Assembly: GCF_036245865.1 (NCBI RefSeq)
Contig: NZ_BTTW01000002.1
Coordinates: 620,001 to 684,000 of the forward strand
From: Corallococcus caeni
GTDB taxonomy: Bacteria > Myxococcota > Myxococcia > Myxococcales > Myxococcaceae
Direction: 5' to 3'
DNA: 64,000 nt
Shown here: one piece after another, positions 34,647 through 43,399 of the stretch
How the letters are laid out: each line of letters starts with the position of its first letter
How positions within the stretch are numbered: position 1 is the first letter of the stretch
Notes under the pieces: model-generated
Database searches by the model: none
Seen by the model: only the letters and a program-made list of their open reading frames with translations
Told to the model about the DNA's origin: nothing
Position numbers and translations under genes: made by a program

Positions 34647-35694
34647 GCTTCTCCGCCTGGAGCTGACGCATCAGCGCGACCATGGCCTCCGTGCTGTCCA
34701 GGTGCATCTCCTGGAAGCCGAAGCGGCGGGCCTTGTTCACGTCGAAGAAGGCGTCGTTCTCCACGCCGAAGATGAAGTCGCCGAAGGCCCAGTTGGCCAG
34801 CTTCTTCAGGCCGTGCGGCTGGAGGCCGTGGCGCTGCGTGAGTGCCTCCCAGACGGGGAACTTGTCCTTCATCGCCTCCGTCAGGGAGAAGGGCTGCGGG
34901 TCCGCGCACGGGATGCCGAACGCGTCCGCGATGCGCGGGAAGACCTGGCTCCAGCGGAAGACGTCGCCGTTGGTGATGTTGAAGATTTCGCCCGCGCACG
35001 CCTCGTTGAGGGCGGACCACTCCATGGCCTTGGCCAGCACCGTGGCGTCCGTCACGTTGGCGAGGATGGAGTACGCGCGAGGCGTGGACGGGAAGCGCAG
35101 GGGCACGCGCAGCGTCTTGCACAGCGAGGCATAGACGCCGATGAGGTTGCCCAGGTTCATGGGGTTGCCCACGGCGAGCCCCATCATCATGTCGGGCCGC
35201 AGGGCGGTCCAGCTCCAGCGCCGGCCCTGGGACGCGTCGCGCAGGTAGTCCTCCTGGTCGTAGTAGAAGTTCGGCGGGAAGTGGCGCGGGTCGGTCTCCT
35301 TGGCGGGCGTCTTGTAGAGGCCGAACTGCGCGCCGTACGCCTTGCCGCCCTGGATGAAGGACACGTGGCGGAAGCCCGGCGCGTGCTTCTCCACCGCCTC
35401 CACGATGTTGCGCAAGAGCGACACGTTGATGCGCGTGAGGTCCGCGGGGTCTGGATGCTCCTGGTACGCGGCGAAGAAGACGTGCGTGACGTCGCGCAGC
35501 CACTCGGCCGCGCTGGCGAGCGAGTCCTGCGACTGGAGGTCCAGCGACTTCACCTCCGCGCGCGTGGCGAAGTCCGGAGCGCGGCGCGACACGGCCTTCA
35601 CCTTCCAGTCCGGCCGCGTGTCCAGGTACGTGAGGAGGTTGCGGCCGATGATGCCGGTGGCGCCCAGCACCAGCGCCGTGTGCTTCGTCGTCAT
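34633..35694 (-). CDS. PRISE-type SDR (progesterone 5-beta-reductase/iridoid-synthase-like)
   Basis: 353 residues. The cofactor loop is LVLGATGIIGRNLLTYL and the NADP-selecting segment is VKAVSRRAPDF. The hallmark NFYYDQEDYL contains the catalytic Tyr of PRISE enzymes, and the preceding SFIQGGKAYGAQFG provides the matching Lys. SWTALRPDMMMGLAVGNPMN is also typical. PRISE enzymes reduce the C=C bond of activated enones with NADPH; known members make steroids and iridoids in plants, and bacterial homologues are little studied. Length is that of the family. It is 33 bp downstream of the TrkA-cNMP gene's stop but on its own promoter side, so an operon is uncertain. Confidence 0.87.
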   Translation of the reverse strand: MTTKHTALVLGATGIIGRNLLTYLDTRPDWKVKAVSRRAPDFATRAEVKSLDLQSQDSLASAAEWLRDVTHVFFAAYQEHPDPADLTRINVSLLRNIVEAVEKHAPGFRHVSFIQGGKAYGAQFGLYKTPAKETDPRHFPPNFYYDQEDYLRDASQGRRWSWTALRPDMMMGLAVGNPMNLGNLIGVYASLCKTLRVPLRFPSTPRAYSILANVTDATVLAKAMEWSALNEACAGEIFNITNGDVFRWSQVFPRIADAFGIPCADPQPFSLTEAMKDKFPVWEALTQRHGLQPHGLKKLANWAFGDFIFGVENDAFFDVNKARRFGFQEMHLDSTEAMVALMRQLQAEKLIPA

Positions 35695-35727
35695 GGGAAA
35701 AGGCCCTTGAGGGGAAGGTGTCTGTCT

Positions 35728-36864
35728 TCAGCGGCCGAACAGCCCGCGCCGCTTCGCAGGCTGCGCCTGTCCGCCCAGCCGCGACAGACGCTGCCCCAGG
35801 ATGCGGCTCATCTCCAGCGCGACGGCGGGGTTGGCCATCATCACGCCGCGGAAGTCCTCGCGGCCCACCGCGGCCAGCTCGCACGGCGTGGCGGTGACGG
35901 CGGTGGCGTTGCGTGGCTCGCCCGTGAGCAGGGCCAGCTCTCCGAAGAAGCCGCCCTGCTTCACCGTGGCCATCGTCTGCCGGGCGCCGTCCTTCATCGC
36001 CACCTCGCCGGAGATGACCACGTAGAACGTCTCGCCCGCGTCGCCCTGGCGGAACAGCTCCGTGCCCGCGGGCGTCTGGAGCAGCTCCGCGCCGCGCGCC
36101 ACCGCCTCCAATTCGTCCTCACTCAGCGGCGCCAGGAAGTCCAGCTTGCGCAAGGTCTGCGCCAGCGACGACGCCAGGCCCTCGCCCAGCGGCGGCTCCG
36201 ACGTGAGGAACTCCACCGCCTTCGCCACCTGGGAACGCCGCGCCACGAGGATGACGTTGTGCCCGGCCTTCAGCTGCGTGTTGCCCTCCGGCAGCGCGGT
36301 GTGGCCCTGCGGGTCCACCAGGGCGATGAAGATGCACTCGCGCGGGAAGCCCTCCATGCCGCGCACCTGCGCCACCGTCTGCCCCGCCACCCGGGCACGC
36401 ACGGGGATGGCCAGCTCGAACAGCAGCGCGTCGCCGCTGCTGAGCGGCAGCGACCCGGACACCTGCGGGAAGTCGATGGCGGTGGTCATCTTGGAGACCA
36501 CGACGTCCGCCTCGGCGACCAGCTCCTTCACGCCCGCCAGCCGGTACGCGTCGCGGTAGTTCGTGTCCAGCATGCGCACCATCAGGCGCGCGCTGGACAC
36601 CGCGCGCACCAGCATGGTGAACGCCAGGTTCGCCGGATCGTGCGCCAGCACCGCCGCCGCCACGTCCGCCGTCCCGATGCCCGCCGCCTCCAGCACGCGC
36701 GGGTTGGTGGCGTCCCCGCACACCGTCACCACGCCCACCTCCTCGAAGAGGCGCGCGCAGATGCCGGCGTCGCGTTCAATCACCGTCACCGTGTGCTGCT
36801 CCGACACGAGCCGCGCCGCCAGCGCGCCGCCCACCCGTCCTCCCCCCGCGATGACGATCTTCAT
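35728..36864 (-). CDS. TrkA-N/TrkA-C protein with cyclic-nucleotide-binding domain
   Basis: 378 residues. The RCK/KTN Rossmann domain (MKIVIAGGGRVGGALAARLV, VIERDAGICARLFEEVGVVT, VCGDATNPRVLEAAGI) spans ~1-135. A TrkA-C domain covers ~140-220 (RGMEGFPRECIFIALVDP, EGNTQLKAGHNVILVARR). A cNMP domain covers ~235-355 with a canonical phosphate cassette (FFGELALLTGEPRNATAVTA, Arg present). It is a soluble regulatory subunit that would bind NAD(H)/ATP and a cyclic nucleotide. Its ATG overlaps the stop of the antiporter gene by 4 nt, so it almost certainly gates that transporter. Confidence 0.9.
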   Translation of the reverse strand: MKIVIAGGGRVGGALAARLVSEQHTVTVIERDAGICARLFEEVGVVTVCGDATNPRVLEAAGIGTADVAAAVLAHDPANLAFTMLVRAVSSARLMVRMLDTNYRDAYRLAGVKELVAEADVVVSKMTTAIDFPQVSGSLPLSSGDALLFELAIPVRARVAGQTVAQVRGMEGFPRECIFIALVDPQGHTALPEGNTQLKAGHNVILVARRSQVAKAVEFLTSEPPLGEGLASSLAQTLRKLDFLAPLSEDELEAVARGAELLQTPAGTELFRQGDAGETFYVVISGEVAMKDGARQTMATVKQGGFFGELALLTGEPRNATAVTATPCELAAVGREDFRGVMMANPAVALEMSRILGQRLSRLGGQAQPAKRRGLFGR

Positions 36865-38450
36865 GACGCCTTGTGCTCCTTGCTGTCCTTGCCCGCGTGC
36901 CCGCCGTGCAACACCTTCTCCAGGTCCAACATCCGCGCGTCCAGGTGCGCCAGCATCTCCTCCGCTGTCGCCTCCGGAATCAGCCCGTTGCGCCGAGCGC
37001 CCTGCAACGCCGTGCGCTCCGCGTCGATGAGCCGCCTGCGCATGCTCAACAGGTCCTTCGCCCCTTCCGCCAGGTGCTGCTCGCTGATGCGCCGCAGCTC
37101 CCGCTCCGCCCGGGCGATGTTCACCTGGTACTCGCTGCGCAGGTGCTCATAGGCCGCGCGCGGCAGCAGGCCCTGCGTGTGCAGCGCGTCCAGTTCCACG
37201 TGCGCCGCGCGGCTGGCGATGAGCTTCCCGCGCTGCCCCGCCATCTCCAGCGCCACCGCGTCCTGCTGGAACAGCCCCAGCGCCTTGAGCGCGCTCGTGA
37301 GCATCAGCCCCTGGCCCACCATGGACACCAGCGTGACGCCGAACGCGATGGAGACGATCTGCTCGCGCGCGGGCGTGGACTCCGGGAGACCCAGCGCCAG
37401 GCCAATGGACAGCGCGCCCTTGATGTTGCCCACCAGGAACACGTGCTGCCAGCGCAGCGGGATGGTCTCCGCGGGCTTGAACAGGCGCAGCAGCAGGAAG
37501 GGCAGGTAGATGGCCACCGCGCGCCCCAGCACCACCGCCACCACCGCGATGCCCACGCCCGGCAGGTGCCCCTGGAGCGCCTCCGGCCGCGTGTCCAGGC
37601 CCACGGAGAGGAAGAGGAACGTGTTGACGCCGAAGGTGGCGTACTCCCAGAAGGAGTGGATGGCCACCTGGCTCTGCGGTGCCACCTCCCGCCGCAGCGT
37701 CACGCCCACCGCCAGCCCCGCCACCACCGCGGAGATGGCGCCCGACAGGTGCACCTCTTCCGCCAGCACGTAGGACGCCAGCGCCACCGCCGTCGTCACC
37801 ATGATCTCCGCGAGCGGATCCTCCGCGCGCCGGATGATGAAGCCGCCCAGCAGGCCCAGCGCCAGACCCACCACCGCGCCGCCCACCGACGCGAGCAGCA
37901 CGTGGCCGCCCAGCGAGCCCAGTGACGGCGCCGCCCCGCCCGCCACCACCGCCGCGATGGCCGTGTACGCCACCAGCGCGGTGCCGTCGTTGAAGAGGCT
38001 CTCACCCTGGATGATGCCGGCCAGGCGCCCTGGCACCGGCGCGCGGCGGAAGGCGTAGAGGATGGACACCGTGTCCGTCACCGCGAGGATGGAGCCCAGG
38101 AGCAGCGCGGGCCCCCACGCCAGGTGCAGCATCCAGTGCATCGCGGCGCCGGTGGCGCCAATGGCGAGCACCATCCCCAGCGTGGACAGCAGGCCAATGG
38201 GGACCGCGTTCGCGCGGATGCCATTGAGGTCCGCCATGATGCCGCCCTCGAAGAGCAGCAGCGGCAGACAGATGAGGAAGACCACCTGGGGGTTGAGCGG
38301 TGGCACGCCCGGCAGCAGGTGTGCGACGGAGATGAGCAGGCCACCAAGCACCAGCGCGACGTTGTACGGCACGCTGGCCCGCTTGGCGGCGATCGCGAGT
38401 GCGATGGCCGCCACCATCAGGCCGATGAGGATGGGCACTTCCAGCAGCAC
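36861..38450 (-). CDS. Cation:proton antiporter (CPA1/NhaP type)
   Basis: 529 residues from a GTG at 38450 with GGAG upstream; a longer frame lacks support. Twelve or thirteen hydrophobic helices fill residues ~1-400. The CPA1 active-site pair is in GESLFNDGTALVAYTAIA (Asn-Asp), and DTVSILYAFRRAPVPGRLAG precedes it. VFLVGNIKGALSIGLALGLP and QIVSIAFGVTLVSMVGQGL are also family hallmarks. The last ~110 residues are a soluble helical tail (VELDALHTQGLLPRAAYEHL...). It exchanges Na+ or K+ for H+. The regulatory TrkA-cNMP subunit is encoded by the overlapping next gene. Confidence 0.92.
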   Translation of the reverse strand: MLLEVPILIGLMVAAIALAIAAKRASVPYNVALVLGGLLISVAHLLPGVPPLNPQVVFLICLPLLLFEGGIMADLNGIRANAVPIGLLSTLGMVLAIGATGAAMHWMLHLAWGPALLLGSILAVTDTVSILYAFRRAPVPGRLAGIIQGESLFNDGTALVAYTAIAAVVAGGAAPSLGSLGGHVLLASVGGAVVGLALGLLGGFIIRRAEDPLAEIMVTTAVALASYVLAEEVHLSGAISAVVAGLAVGVTLRREVAPQSQVAIHSFWEYATFGVNTFLFLSVGLDTRPEALQGHLPGVGIAVVAVVLGRAVAIYLPFLLLRLFKPAETIPLRWQHVFLVGNIKGALSIGLALGLPESTPAREQIVSIAFGVTLVSMVGQGLMLTSALKALGLFQQDAVALEMAGQRGKLIASRAAHVELDALHTQGLLPRAAYEHLRSEYQVNIARAERELRRISEQHLAEGAKDLLSMRRRLIDAERTALQGARRNGLIPEATAEEMLAHLDARMLDLEKVLHGGHAGKDSKEHKAS

Positions 38451-38523
38451 GGCGACTCCACTGGGTCCGGGGGAGGGCGCGAAGCTTTCCAGATTCGATC
38501 CGCGTGGTACAGCGGGACCCCAG

Positions 38524-39294
38524 ATGAACTCCGGCTCGCTGGACACCCAGGTGCTCTCCGTCACGGCCCTGCGCAAGACCTACGGCGCCCACACGGCCGT
38601 GGACGGCATCTCCTTCGACGTGCGGCGCCGCGAAATCGTGGGGCTGCTGGGACCCAACGGCGCGGGCAAGAGCACCACCATCAACATGCTCCTGGGCGTG
38701 CTCCAGCCCACCTCCGGCACCATCGCCATCGAGGGCACCGACCTGGGCACCCACCGGGTCAAGGCGCTGTCGCGCACCAACTTCGCCGCCGTCTACTCGC
38801 CCCTGCCCGGCAACCTCACCGTGGCGCAGAACCTGCGTGTCTTTGGCCTCATCTACGGCGTGAAGGGGCTGTCCGCGCGCATCGAGGCGCTGCTGGAGGA
38901 GTACGACCTGAAGCGCTTCCGCGACACCAAGTGCGGCGTGCTGTCCTCCGGCGAGCAGACGCGCGTGTCGCTGGCCAAGGCCATGCTCAACGAGCCCCGC
39001 CTGCTGCTGCTGGACGAACCCACCGCGTCGCTGGACCCGGCCACCGCGGTGGACATCCGCACCCGCATCAAGGCCTTCGCCGCGAAGGGAAACAGCAGCG
39101 TGCTGTGGACGTCGCACAACATGTACGAGGTGGAGGCCGTCTGCGACCGCGTCCTCTTCCTCGCGCGCGGCCGGGTGCTGCTGGAGGGCGACCCCAAAAC
39201 GCTGCCCCGCGAGCACGGCAAGGCCTCGCTGGAGGAGTTGTTCATCGCCGTGGCCAACGAGCCGCTGGCGCTGGAGAGGACCGAAGCGCCATGA
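38524..39294 (+). CDS. ABC-2 transporter ATP-binding protein
   Basis: 256 residues. Walker A GPNGAGKSTTINMLLG, Q-loop segment TNFAAVYSPLPGNLTVAQNL, signature LSSGEQTRVSLAKAM, Walker B LLLLDEPTASLD and the H-loop VLWTSHNMYEVEAVCDRVLF are intact. This is the DrrA/NodI-like class that works with ABC-2 permeases in export of lipids, polysaccharides or drugs. It is divergent from the antiporter (73 bp between starts) and overlaps the permease gene by 4 nt (ATGA). Confidence 0.93.
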   Translation: MNSGSLDTQVLSVTALRKTYGAHTAVDGISFDVRRREIVGLLGPNGAGKSTTINMLLGVLQPTSGTIAIEGTDLGTHRVKALSRTNFAAVYSPLPGNLTVAQNLRVFGLIYGVKGLSARIEALLEEYDLKRFRDTKCGVLSSGEQTRVSLAKAMLNEPRLLLLDEPTASLDPATAVDIRTRIKAFAAKGNSSVLWTSHNMYEVEAVCDRVLFLARGRVLLEGDPKTLPREHGKASLEELFIAVANEPLALERTEAP

Positions 39295-40094
39295 ACCTGA
39301 GCCACGTCGCCGGCATCGCGCTGCGCCAGTTCTATCTCTACAAGGGCAACTTCGCGCGCGTGGTGCCGCTGTTCGCGTGGGTGGCCATCGACATGGTGCT
39401 GTGGGGCTTCATGACCCGGTACCTCAACAGCGTCACGTCCGCCGGCTACAACTTCGTGCCGGCGCTCCTGGGCGCGGTGCTGCTCTGGGACTTCTTCGCG
39501 CGCGTGATGCAGGGCCTCACGACGGGCTTCTTCGAGGACGTCTGGTCGCGCAACTTCCTCAACGTCTTCGCCACGCCGCTCACGCTGACGGAGTACGTGA
39601 GCGGCCTGGTGGTGACGAGCGTCGCGACCAGCGCCATCGGCCTGTGCGTCATGCTGCTCCTGTCCACCACGGTGTTCGGGCTGTCCTTCGCCGCCTACGG
39701 CGCGATGTTCCTCCCCTTCGTGATGGTGCTGTTCCTCTTCGGCATCGCGCTGGGCATCCTCAGCAGCGCGCTGGTGCTGCGGCTGGGCCCCGCGTCGGAG
39801 TGGTTCGTCTGGCCCATCCCCAGCCTGCTGTCCCCGTTCGTGGGCGTCTTCTACCCGCTGTCCACGCTGCCGCAGTGGATGCAGTGGGTGGCGAAGGCGC
39901 TGCCCCCGTCCTACGTCTTCGAGGGCGTGCGCACGCTGGTGGCTGGCGGCGAGTTCTCCGGCGCCATGCTGGGCTGGGGCTTCGCGCTGGCGCTGCTGGA
40001 CATCGTGCTGGCGGGCTGGGTCTTCCAGCGGGTCTACCGCTACGCGGTGCGCACGGGCCTGCTGGCCCGCTACAGCGCGGAGAGCGTGAGCTGA
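39291..40094 (+). CDS. ABC-2 type transporter permease
   Basis: 267 residues with six hydrophobic helices (RVVPLFAWVAIDMVLWGF, FVPALLGAVLLWDFFARV, SVATSAIGLCVMLLLSTTVF, FLPFVMVLFLFGIALGIL, LLDIVLAGWVFQRVYRYA). The ABC-2 segment FFEDVWSRNFLNVFATPLT between helices 2 and 3 is the usual coupling region. The stretch PLSTLPQWMQWVAKALPPSY is the conserved motif before the last helix. It pairs with the preceding ATPase. The substrate is unknown. The stop is directly adjacent to the stop of the converging dehydrogenase gene. Confidence 0.92.
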   Translation: MNLSHVAGIALRQFYLYKGNFARVVPLFAWVAIDMVLWGFMTRYLNSVTSAGYNFVPALLGAVLLWDFFARVMQGLTTGFFEDVWSRNFLNVFATPLTLTEYVSGLVVTSVATSAIGLCVMLLLSTTVFGLSFAAYGAMFLPFVMVLFLFGIALGILSSALVLRLGPASEWFVWPIPSLLSPFVGVFYPLSTLPQWMQWVAKALPPSYVFEGVRTLVAGGEFSGAMLGWGFALALLDIVLAGWVFQRVYRYAVRTGLLARYSAESVS

Positions 40095-41267
40095 TCAGCG
40101 CCGGACGCGCAGGAGCAGGTCCTTCCTCGGGCCGCACTCGCCCCGGCCGTCGCAGTTGCTGGTGGTGACGTACAGGTGGCCGTCGGGGCCCATCAGCACG
40201 TCGCGCAGGCGGCCCCAGGTGTCGCGCAGGTAGACCTCGTGCCGGGCCACGCGCCGGGGGTTCCGGGCATCGAACTCCACCCGGTGCAGGTGCCGGGACT
40301 TCAGCGTGCCCACCAGCAGCGAGCCCCTCCACTCCGGGATCGCGGTGCCCGTGTAGACGGCCGCGCCGCCCGGGGGCGCCGCGTCGTCGAAGGTGAGCGA
40401 CGGGGTGATGCGCCCGCCCTGCGTCTCGCATGAATAGATGCCGGGCCAGCCCAGGTTGTCGCCCGCCTTCACCACGTTCACCTCGTCGTGGCCAAAGCGC
40501 ATCGTCTCACCGCTGGGGCCGTGGTCGGTGAGGTACAGCGTGGTGGCGTCCTTCCAGTCAAAGCCTTGCGTGTTGCGCACACCCAGCAGGAACGCGGGCG
40601 AATTCGGAAAGGGATTGTCCCCGGGCACGGCGCCATCCGGCGTCAGGCGCAGCAGCTTGCCCGCGGGGCTGTTCACGTCCTGGGACAGGTCCGGGTCGCG
40701 GGAGTCCCCCGTGCCTACGTACAGCATGCCGTCCGGCCCGAAGCGCAGCCGCCCGCCGTCGTGGTACTTCGCGGACGGGATGCCCCCGAAGATGACGCGC
40801 TCGAAGGTCGCGCTCGTGCCGTCCGGCGACAGCGTCCAGCGCTCCACCCGGTTCTGAGCCTTCCCGTCCGATTGCGTGGTGACGTACAGGTAGAACTGGC
40901 GGTTCGTCGCGAAGTCCGGGTGCGCGGCGATGCCCAGCAGGCCGCCCTCGCCGTTCGCCGCCAGGGGCAGCGTGGCCACGGCCTCGGGTTGCAGCTTGCC
41001 GCCGCGGAGCAGTCGCACGCGGCCCGGCCGCTCGGTGATGAGCGCGTCTCCCTCCTGGCCTGGCAGGAAGGCGACGCCCCAGGGCACCTCCAGCCCTTCG
41101 GCCACCACGTCCACGGTGACGGGCACGCTGCCGTCCTGCCCCCAGCCGTCCTCCACCAGGATGCAGTCCTCGGGAGAGGCCGTCCCCTGCGCCTGGCTCC
41201 TGCGGCAGGCGGAGGCGGAGGCGGCGAGCACCACGAGGGCGGACAGCAGCAGGCGTCGGGAGCGCAT
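40095..41267 (-). CDS. PQQ-dependent soluble sugar dehydrogenase (lipoprotein)
   Basis: 390 residues. The signal MRSRRLLLSALVVLAASASAC ends at a lipobox Cys (res 21), so it is membrane-tethered. The body is the six-bladed GDH-B/YliI propeller: VPWGVAFLPGQEGDALITE, GEGGLLGIAAHPDFATNRQF, SAKYHDGGRLRFGPDGMLY, VGTGDSRDP, GVRNTQGFDWK, DHGPSGETMRFGHDEVNVV, NLGWPGIYS and LRDVLMGPDGHLYVTTSN. Catalytic His lies in AAHPDFATN and the PQQ-contacting segments are present. It oxidises aldose sugars in the periplasm using PQQ. No pqq synthesis genes are in the window. Confidence 0.93.
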   Translation of the reverse strand: MRSRRLLLSALVVLAASASACRRSQAQGTASPEDCILVEDGWGQDGSVPVTVDVVAEGLEVPWGVAFLPGQEGDALITERPGRVRLLRGGKLQPEAVATLPLAANGEGGLLGIAAHPDFATNRQFYLYVTTQSDGKAQNRVERWTLSPDGTSATFERVIFGGIPSAKYHDGGRLRFGPDGMLYVGTGDSRDPDLSQDVNSPAGKLLRLTPDGAVPGDNPFPNSPAFLLGVRNTQGFDWKDATTLYLTDHGPSGETMRFGHDEVNVVKAGDNLGWPGIYSCETQGGRITPSLTFDDAAPPGGAAVYTGTAIPEWRGSLLVGTLKSRHLHRVEFDARNPRRVARHEVYLRDTWGRLRDVLMGPDGHLYVTTSNCDGRGECGPRKDLLLRVRR

Positions 41268-41433
41268 GGCGGGAATCTAGCGTTGGTGGACGCCGCCCAC
41301 CGACCTGGAAGGGGGGCAGGCGAGCGCATGCGGCACCCGAAGACGGTCCCGGGTGACGTTGTCCCGGCCACTGTCGTGGGCACCTTGCTCGGGCGGGTTC
41401 ACCGGCAACCATTGCCCAGCGGGAGGCAGTTCC

Positions 41434-42012
41434 ATGGCGCGCATCGCATTCATCGTGGCCAACGACTTCGAGGACTCCGAGTTCCAGGTCCCCTTCGACA
41501 AGCTCAAGCAGGCGGGCCATGAGCCCGTCGTCATCGGCGTGGAGGCAGGCAAGACGCTCAAGGGGAAGAAGGGCGCGGAGATCCGCACGGAGAAGGCGGT
41601 GAAGGAGCTGAAGGCCGCGGACTTCGCCGCGCTGGTGATTCCTGGCGGCTACTCGCCGGACCACCTGCGCATGGACATCGGCATGGTCGGCTTCGTGCGC
41701 GACTTCTTCAAGGCGGACAAGCCCATCGCCGCCGTGTGCCACGGGCCGTGGATGCTGGTGGAGGCGGACATCGCGGACGAGCGCACCGTCACGTCGTTCC
41801 CCTCCATCAAGACGGACCTCATCAACGCCGGCGCGCGCTGGGTGGACCGCCAGGTGGTGGAGGACGGCAACCTCATCACGTCCCGCAAGCCGGACGACCT
41901 GGACGCCTTCTGCGCCGCCGTGCTGCGCCAGCTGAAGGACGGCATCGCCCCGCGTCTGGAGTCCCCGCTGGCCCCGGAAGCCGCCGCGGACCGCGCACCG
42001 CCAGTGCACTGA
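41434..42012 (+). CDS. DJ-1/PfpI family protein
   Basis: 192 residues, with GGGAGG before the ATG at 41434. RIAFIVANDFEDSEFQVPF carries the conserved Glu of the catalytic pair, and IAAVCHGPWMLVEA contains the nucleophilic Cys-His elbow. LVIPGGYSPDHLRMD and GARWVDRQVVEDGNLITSRK are typical of the PfpI/YhbO subgroup, which act as stress-protective glyoxalase/deglycase-like or peptidase enzymes. The C-terminus has a short Ala/Pro extension. It is divergent from the sugar dehydrogenase gene. Confidence 0.92.
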   Translation: MARIAFIVANDFEDSEFQVPFDKLKQAGHEPVVIGVEAGKTLKGKKGAEIRTEKAVKELKAADFAALVIPGGYSPDHLRMDIGMVGFVRDFFKADKPIAAVCHGPWMLVEADIADERTVTSFPSIKTDLINAGARWVDRQVVEDGNLITSRKPDDLDAFCAAVLRQLKDGIAPRLESPLAPEAAADRAPPVH

Positions 42013-42426
42013 GCCGCCAACAGGGCGGAACGTGGTCCAACAGGACCCAGGCCCCCGGGGTGCCACGCGCGCTCCGGGGGCTTGTACGCAGGGGCGGATG
42101 GAGCGGATTTCCCGCGCGCCTTCCCGCGGAGGGAGCCCCCTTTTCGGAGGGAAGTGTTGCCGAGCGAACCTGTCTGCCCTGACGACGCATGGCGCTGTCG
42201 GGTCCATGCGTCAGGTTTTCGCTGCTCTGGAATTGTTCCGTTGTCTTTGGGCCTCCGGTACAAGACACTCAGACATCTGTACGGGGTTTCGCCAACCCCA
42301 GGGGAGTCATTTATTCCCCGAATTTTACAGCTGAGTTGCGATTGTGCAGTGTCGCTGCTTATTATTCCGGCCGCAGCGACCCCCTGACGGACCGCGCCAT
42401 CACTGACGGTCTCCGTGGACCCCCTC
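42013..42426. other. AT-richer intergenic region
   Basis: No convincing gene lies here. From about 42205 the base composition becomes clearly more AT-rich than the rest of the window, with words such as TTATTCCCCGAATTTTACAG, and contains the promoter described at 42336. Confidence 0.5.
42336..42365 (+). promoter_or_regulatory. Putative housekeeping promoter of the roadblock gene
   Basis: TTGCGA (42336-42341), an 18-bp spacer and TATTAT (42360-42365, five of six consensus bases) lie 61 bp before the coding start. Confidence 0.6.
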
Positions 42427-43326
42427 ATGAATCCGGCCCCCCGACCCGTCATGTCCCAGCCCCGTCAGGTCGTCCGGGCGGTGCTGAACGAAGCCCTGGA
42501 GAGCAAGCTGGGAGGCGAGGTGGTGGTGAAGTCCGCCACGGTCTCCGGCCGCATCTTCGTGGTGGAGCGCAAGGTGGCGTGGACGGTGCTGACGGGCCCG
42601 GGTGCGCGCAGCTTCTCCACGGCGCTCATCGACGCGCGGCTGGTGAGCCGTGAGGACGTCGAGCAGGTGATGGCGGAGTGCCGCAAGAGCGGCGGCAACT
42701 TCTGCGAGACGCTGGTGGCGTGGGGCCTGGTGCCGCGCGACACGCTGCGCGACCTGCTGTGCCGGCACCTGGGCGCGCAGCTGGAGGCGCTCTTCGGGCT
42801 GACGGAGGCGCAGGCCCTCTTCGTCCCGCAGCCGCGCTCCTACTCCAGTCAGCTGACGTTCGAGCTGGCGGAGCTGAGCGCCGACGCCACGCAACCGCAG
42901 CCCGCCAGTTCGCAGTCGCAGTCCCCTTCGAGTCCCCCCGTCCTATTGGAAAGAGAAGTCATGGCGAACGTGAAGCAGGCGCTGGAAGAGGCGATGAAGA
43001 TTGACGGTGCGTTCGCGGTTTGTCTGGCGGATGCGAACAGCGGCATGACGCTGGGCAGCCTGGGTGGGTCCTCGACGTTCAACGTCGAGGCGGCGGCCGC
43101 GGGCAACACGGAAGTGATGCGCGCCAAGATGAAGACGATGAAGGCCCTGGGCATCAAGGACCGCATCGAGGACATGCTCATCACCCTGGGCGAGCAGTAC
43201 CACATCATCCGCCCGCTCGCGGCGCGCGAGGGCCTGTTCCTCTACATCGCGCTGAACCGCTCGAACGCGAACCTGGCGATGGCGCGCTTCCGGATGGCGG
43301 ACGTGGAGAAGGCCATCCAGCTCTGA
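42427..43326 (+). CDS. Roadblock/LC7-domain protein with N-terminal PATAN-like region
   Basis: 299 residues from the ATG at 42427; GTG 42415 and ATG 42451 are alternatives. Residues ~1-155 resemble DUF4388/PATAN-like regulatory modules of myxobacteria (VVVKSATVSGRIFVVERKVA, RLVSREDVEQVMAECRKSGG, CRHLGAQLEALFGLTEAQAL). A Ser/Gln/Pro linker follows. Residues ~179-299 are a roadblock/LC7 domain (MANVKQALEEAMKIDGAFAV, CLADANSGMTLGSLGG, DMLITLGEQYHIIRPLAARE, GLFLYIALNRSNANLAMARF), the fold of the MglB GTPase-activating protein. An internal ATG at 42961, preceded by AAGAGA, could yield the roadblock domain alone. It probably modulates a small GTPase or a signalling partner. Confidence 0.82.
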   Translation: MNPAPRPVMSQPRQVVRAVLNEALESKLGGEVVVKSATVSGRIFVVERKVAWTVLTGPGARSFSTALIDARLVSREDVEQVMAECRKSGGNFCETLVAWGLVPRDTLRDLLCRHLGAQLEALFGLTEAQALFVPQPRSYSSQLTFELAELSADATQPQPASSQSQSPSSPPVLLEREVMANVKQALEEAMKIDGAFAVCLADANSGMTLGSLGGSSTFNVEAAAAGNTEVMRAKMKTMKALGIKDRIEDMLITLGEQYHIIRPLAAREGLFLYIALNRSNANLAMARFRMADVEKAIQL

Positions 43327-43343
43327 GGTTCCATCACCCCTGA

Positions 43344-43392
43344 CGCCCCACGCCGCCCGTTTCCCTCCCCGGGGAAGCGGGCGGTGGCGTTT
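43344..43392. terminator. Bidirectional hairpin terminator
   Basis: CCGCCCGTTTCCC (43353-43365) pairs with GGGAAGCGGGCGG (43372-43384, one G-U), extended by flanking CGCC/GGCG and followed by GTTT. It lies between two converging genes. Confidence 0.7.
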
Positions 43393-43399
43393 CAGCGCG

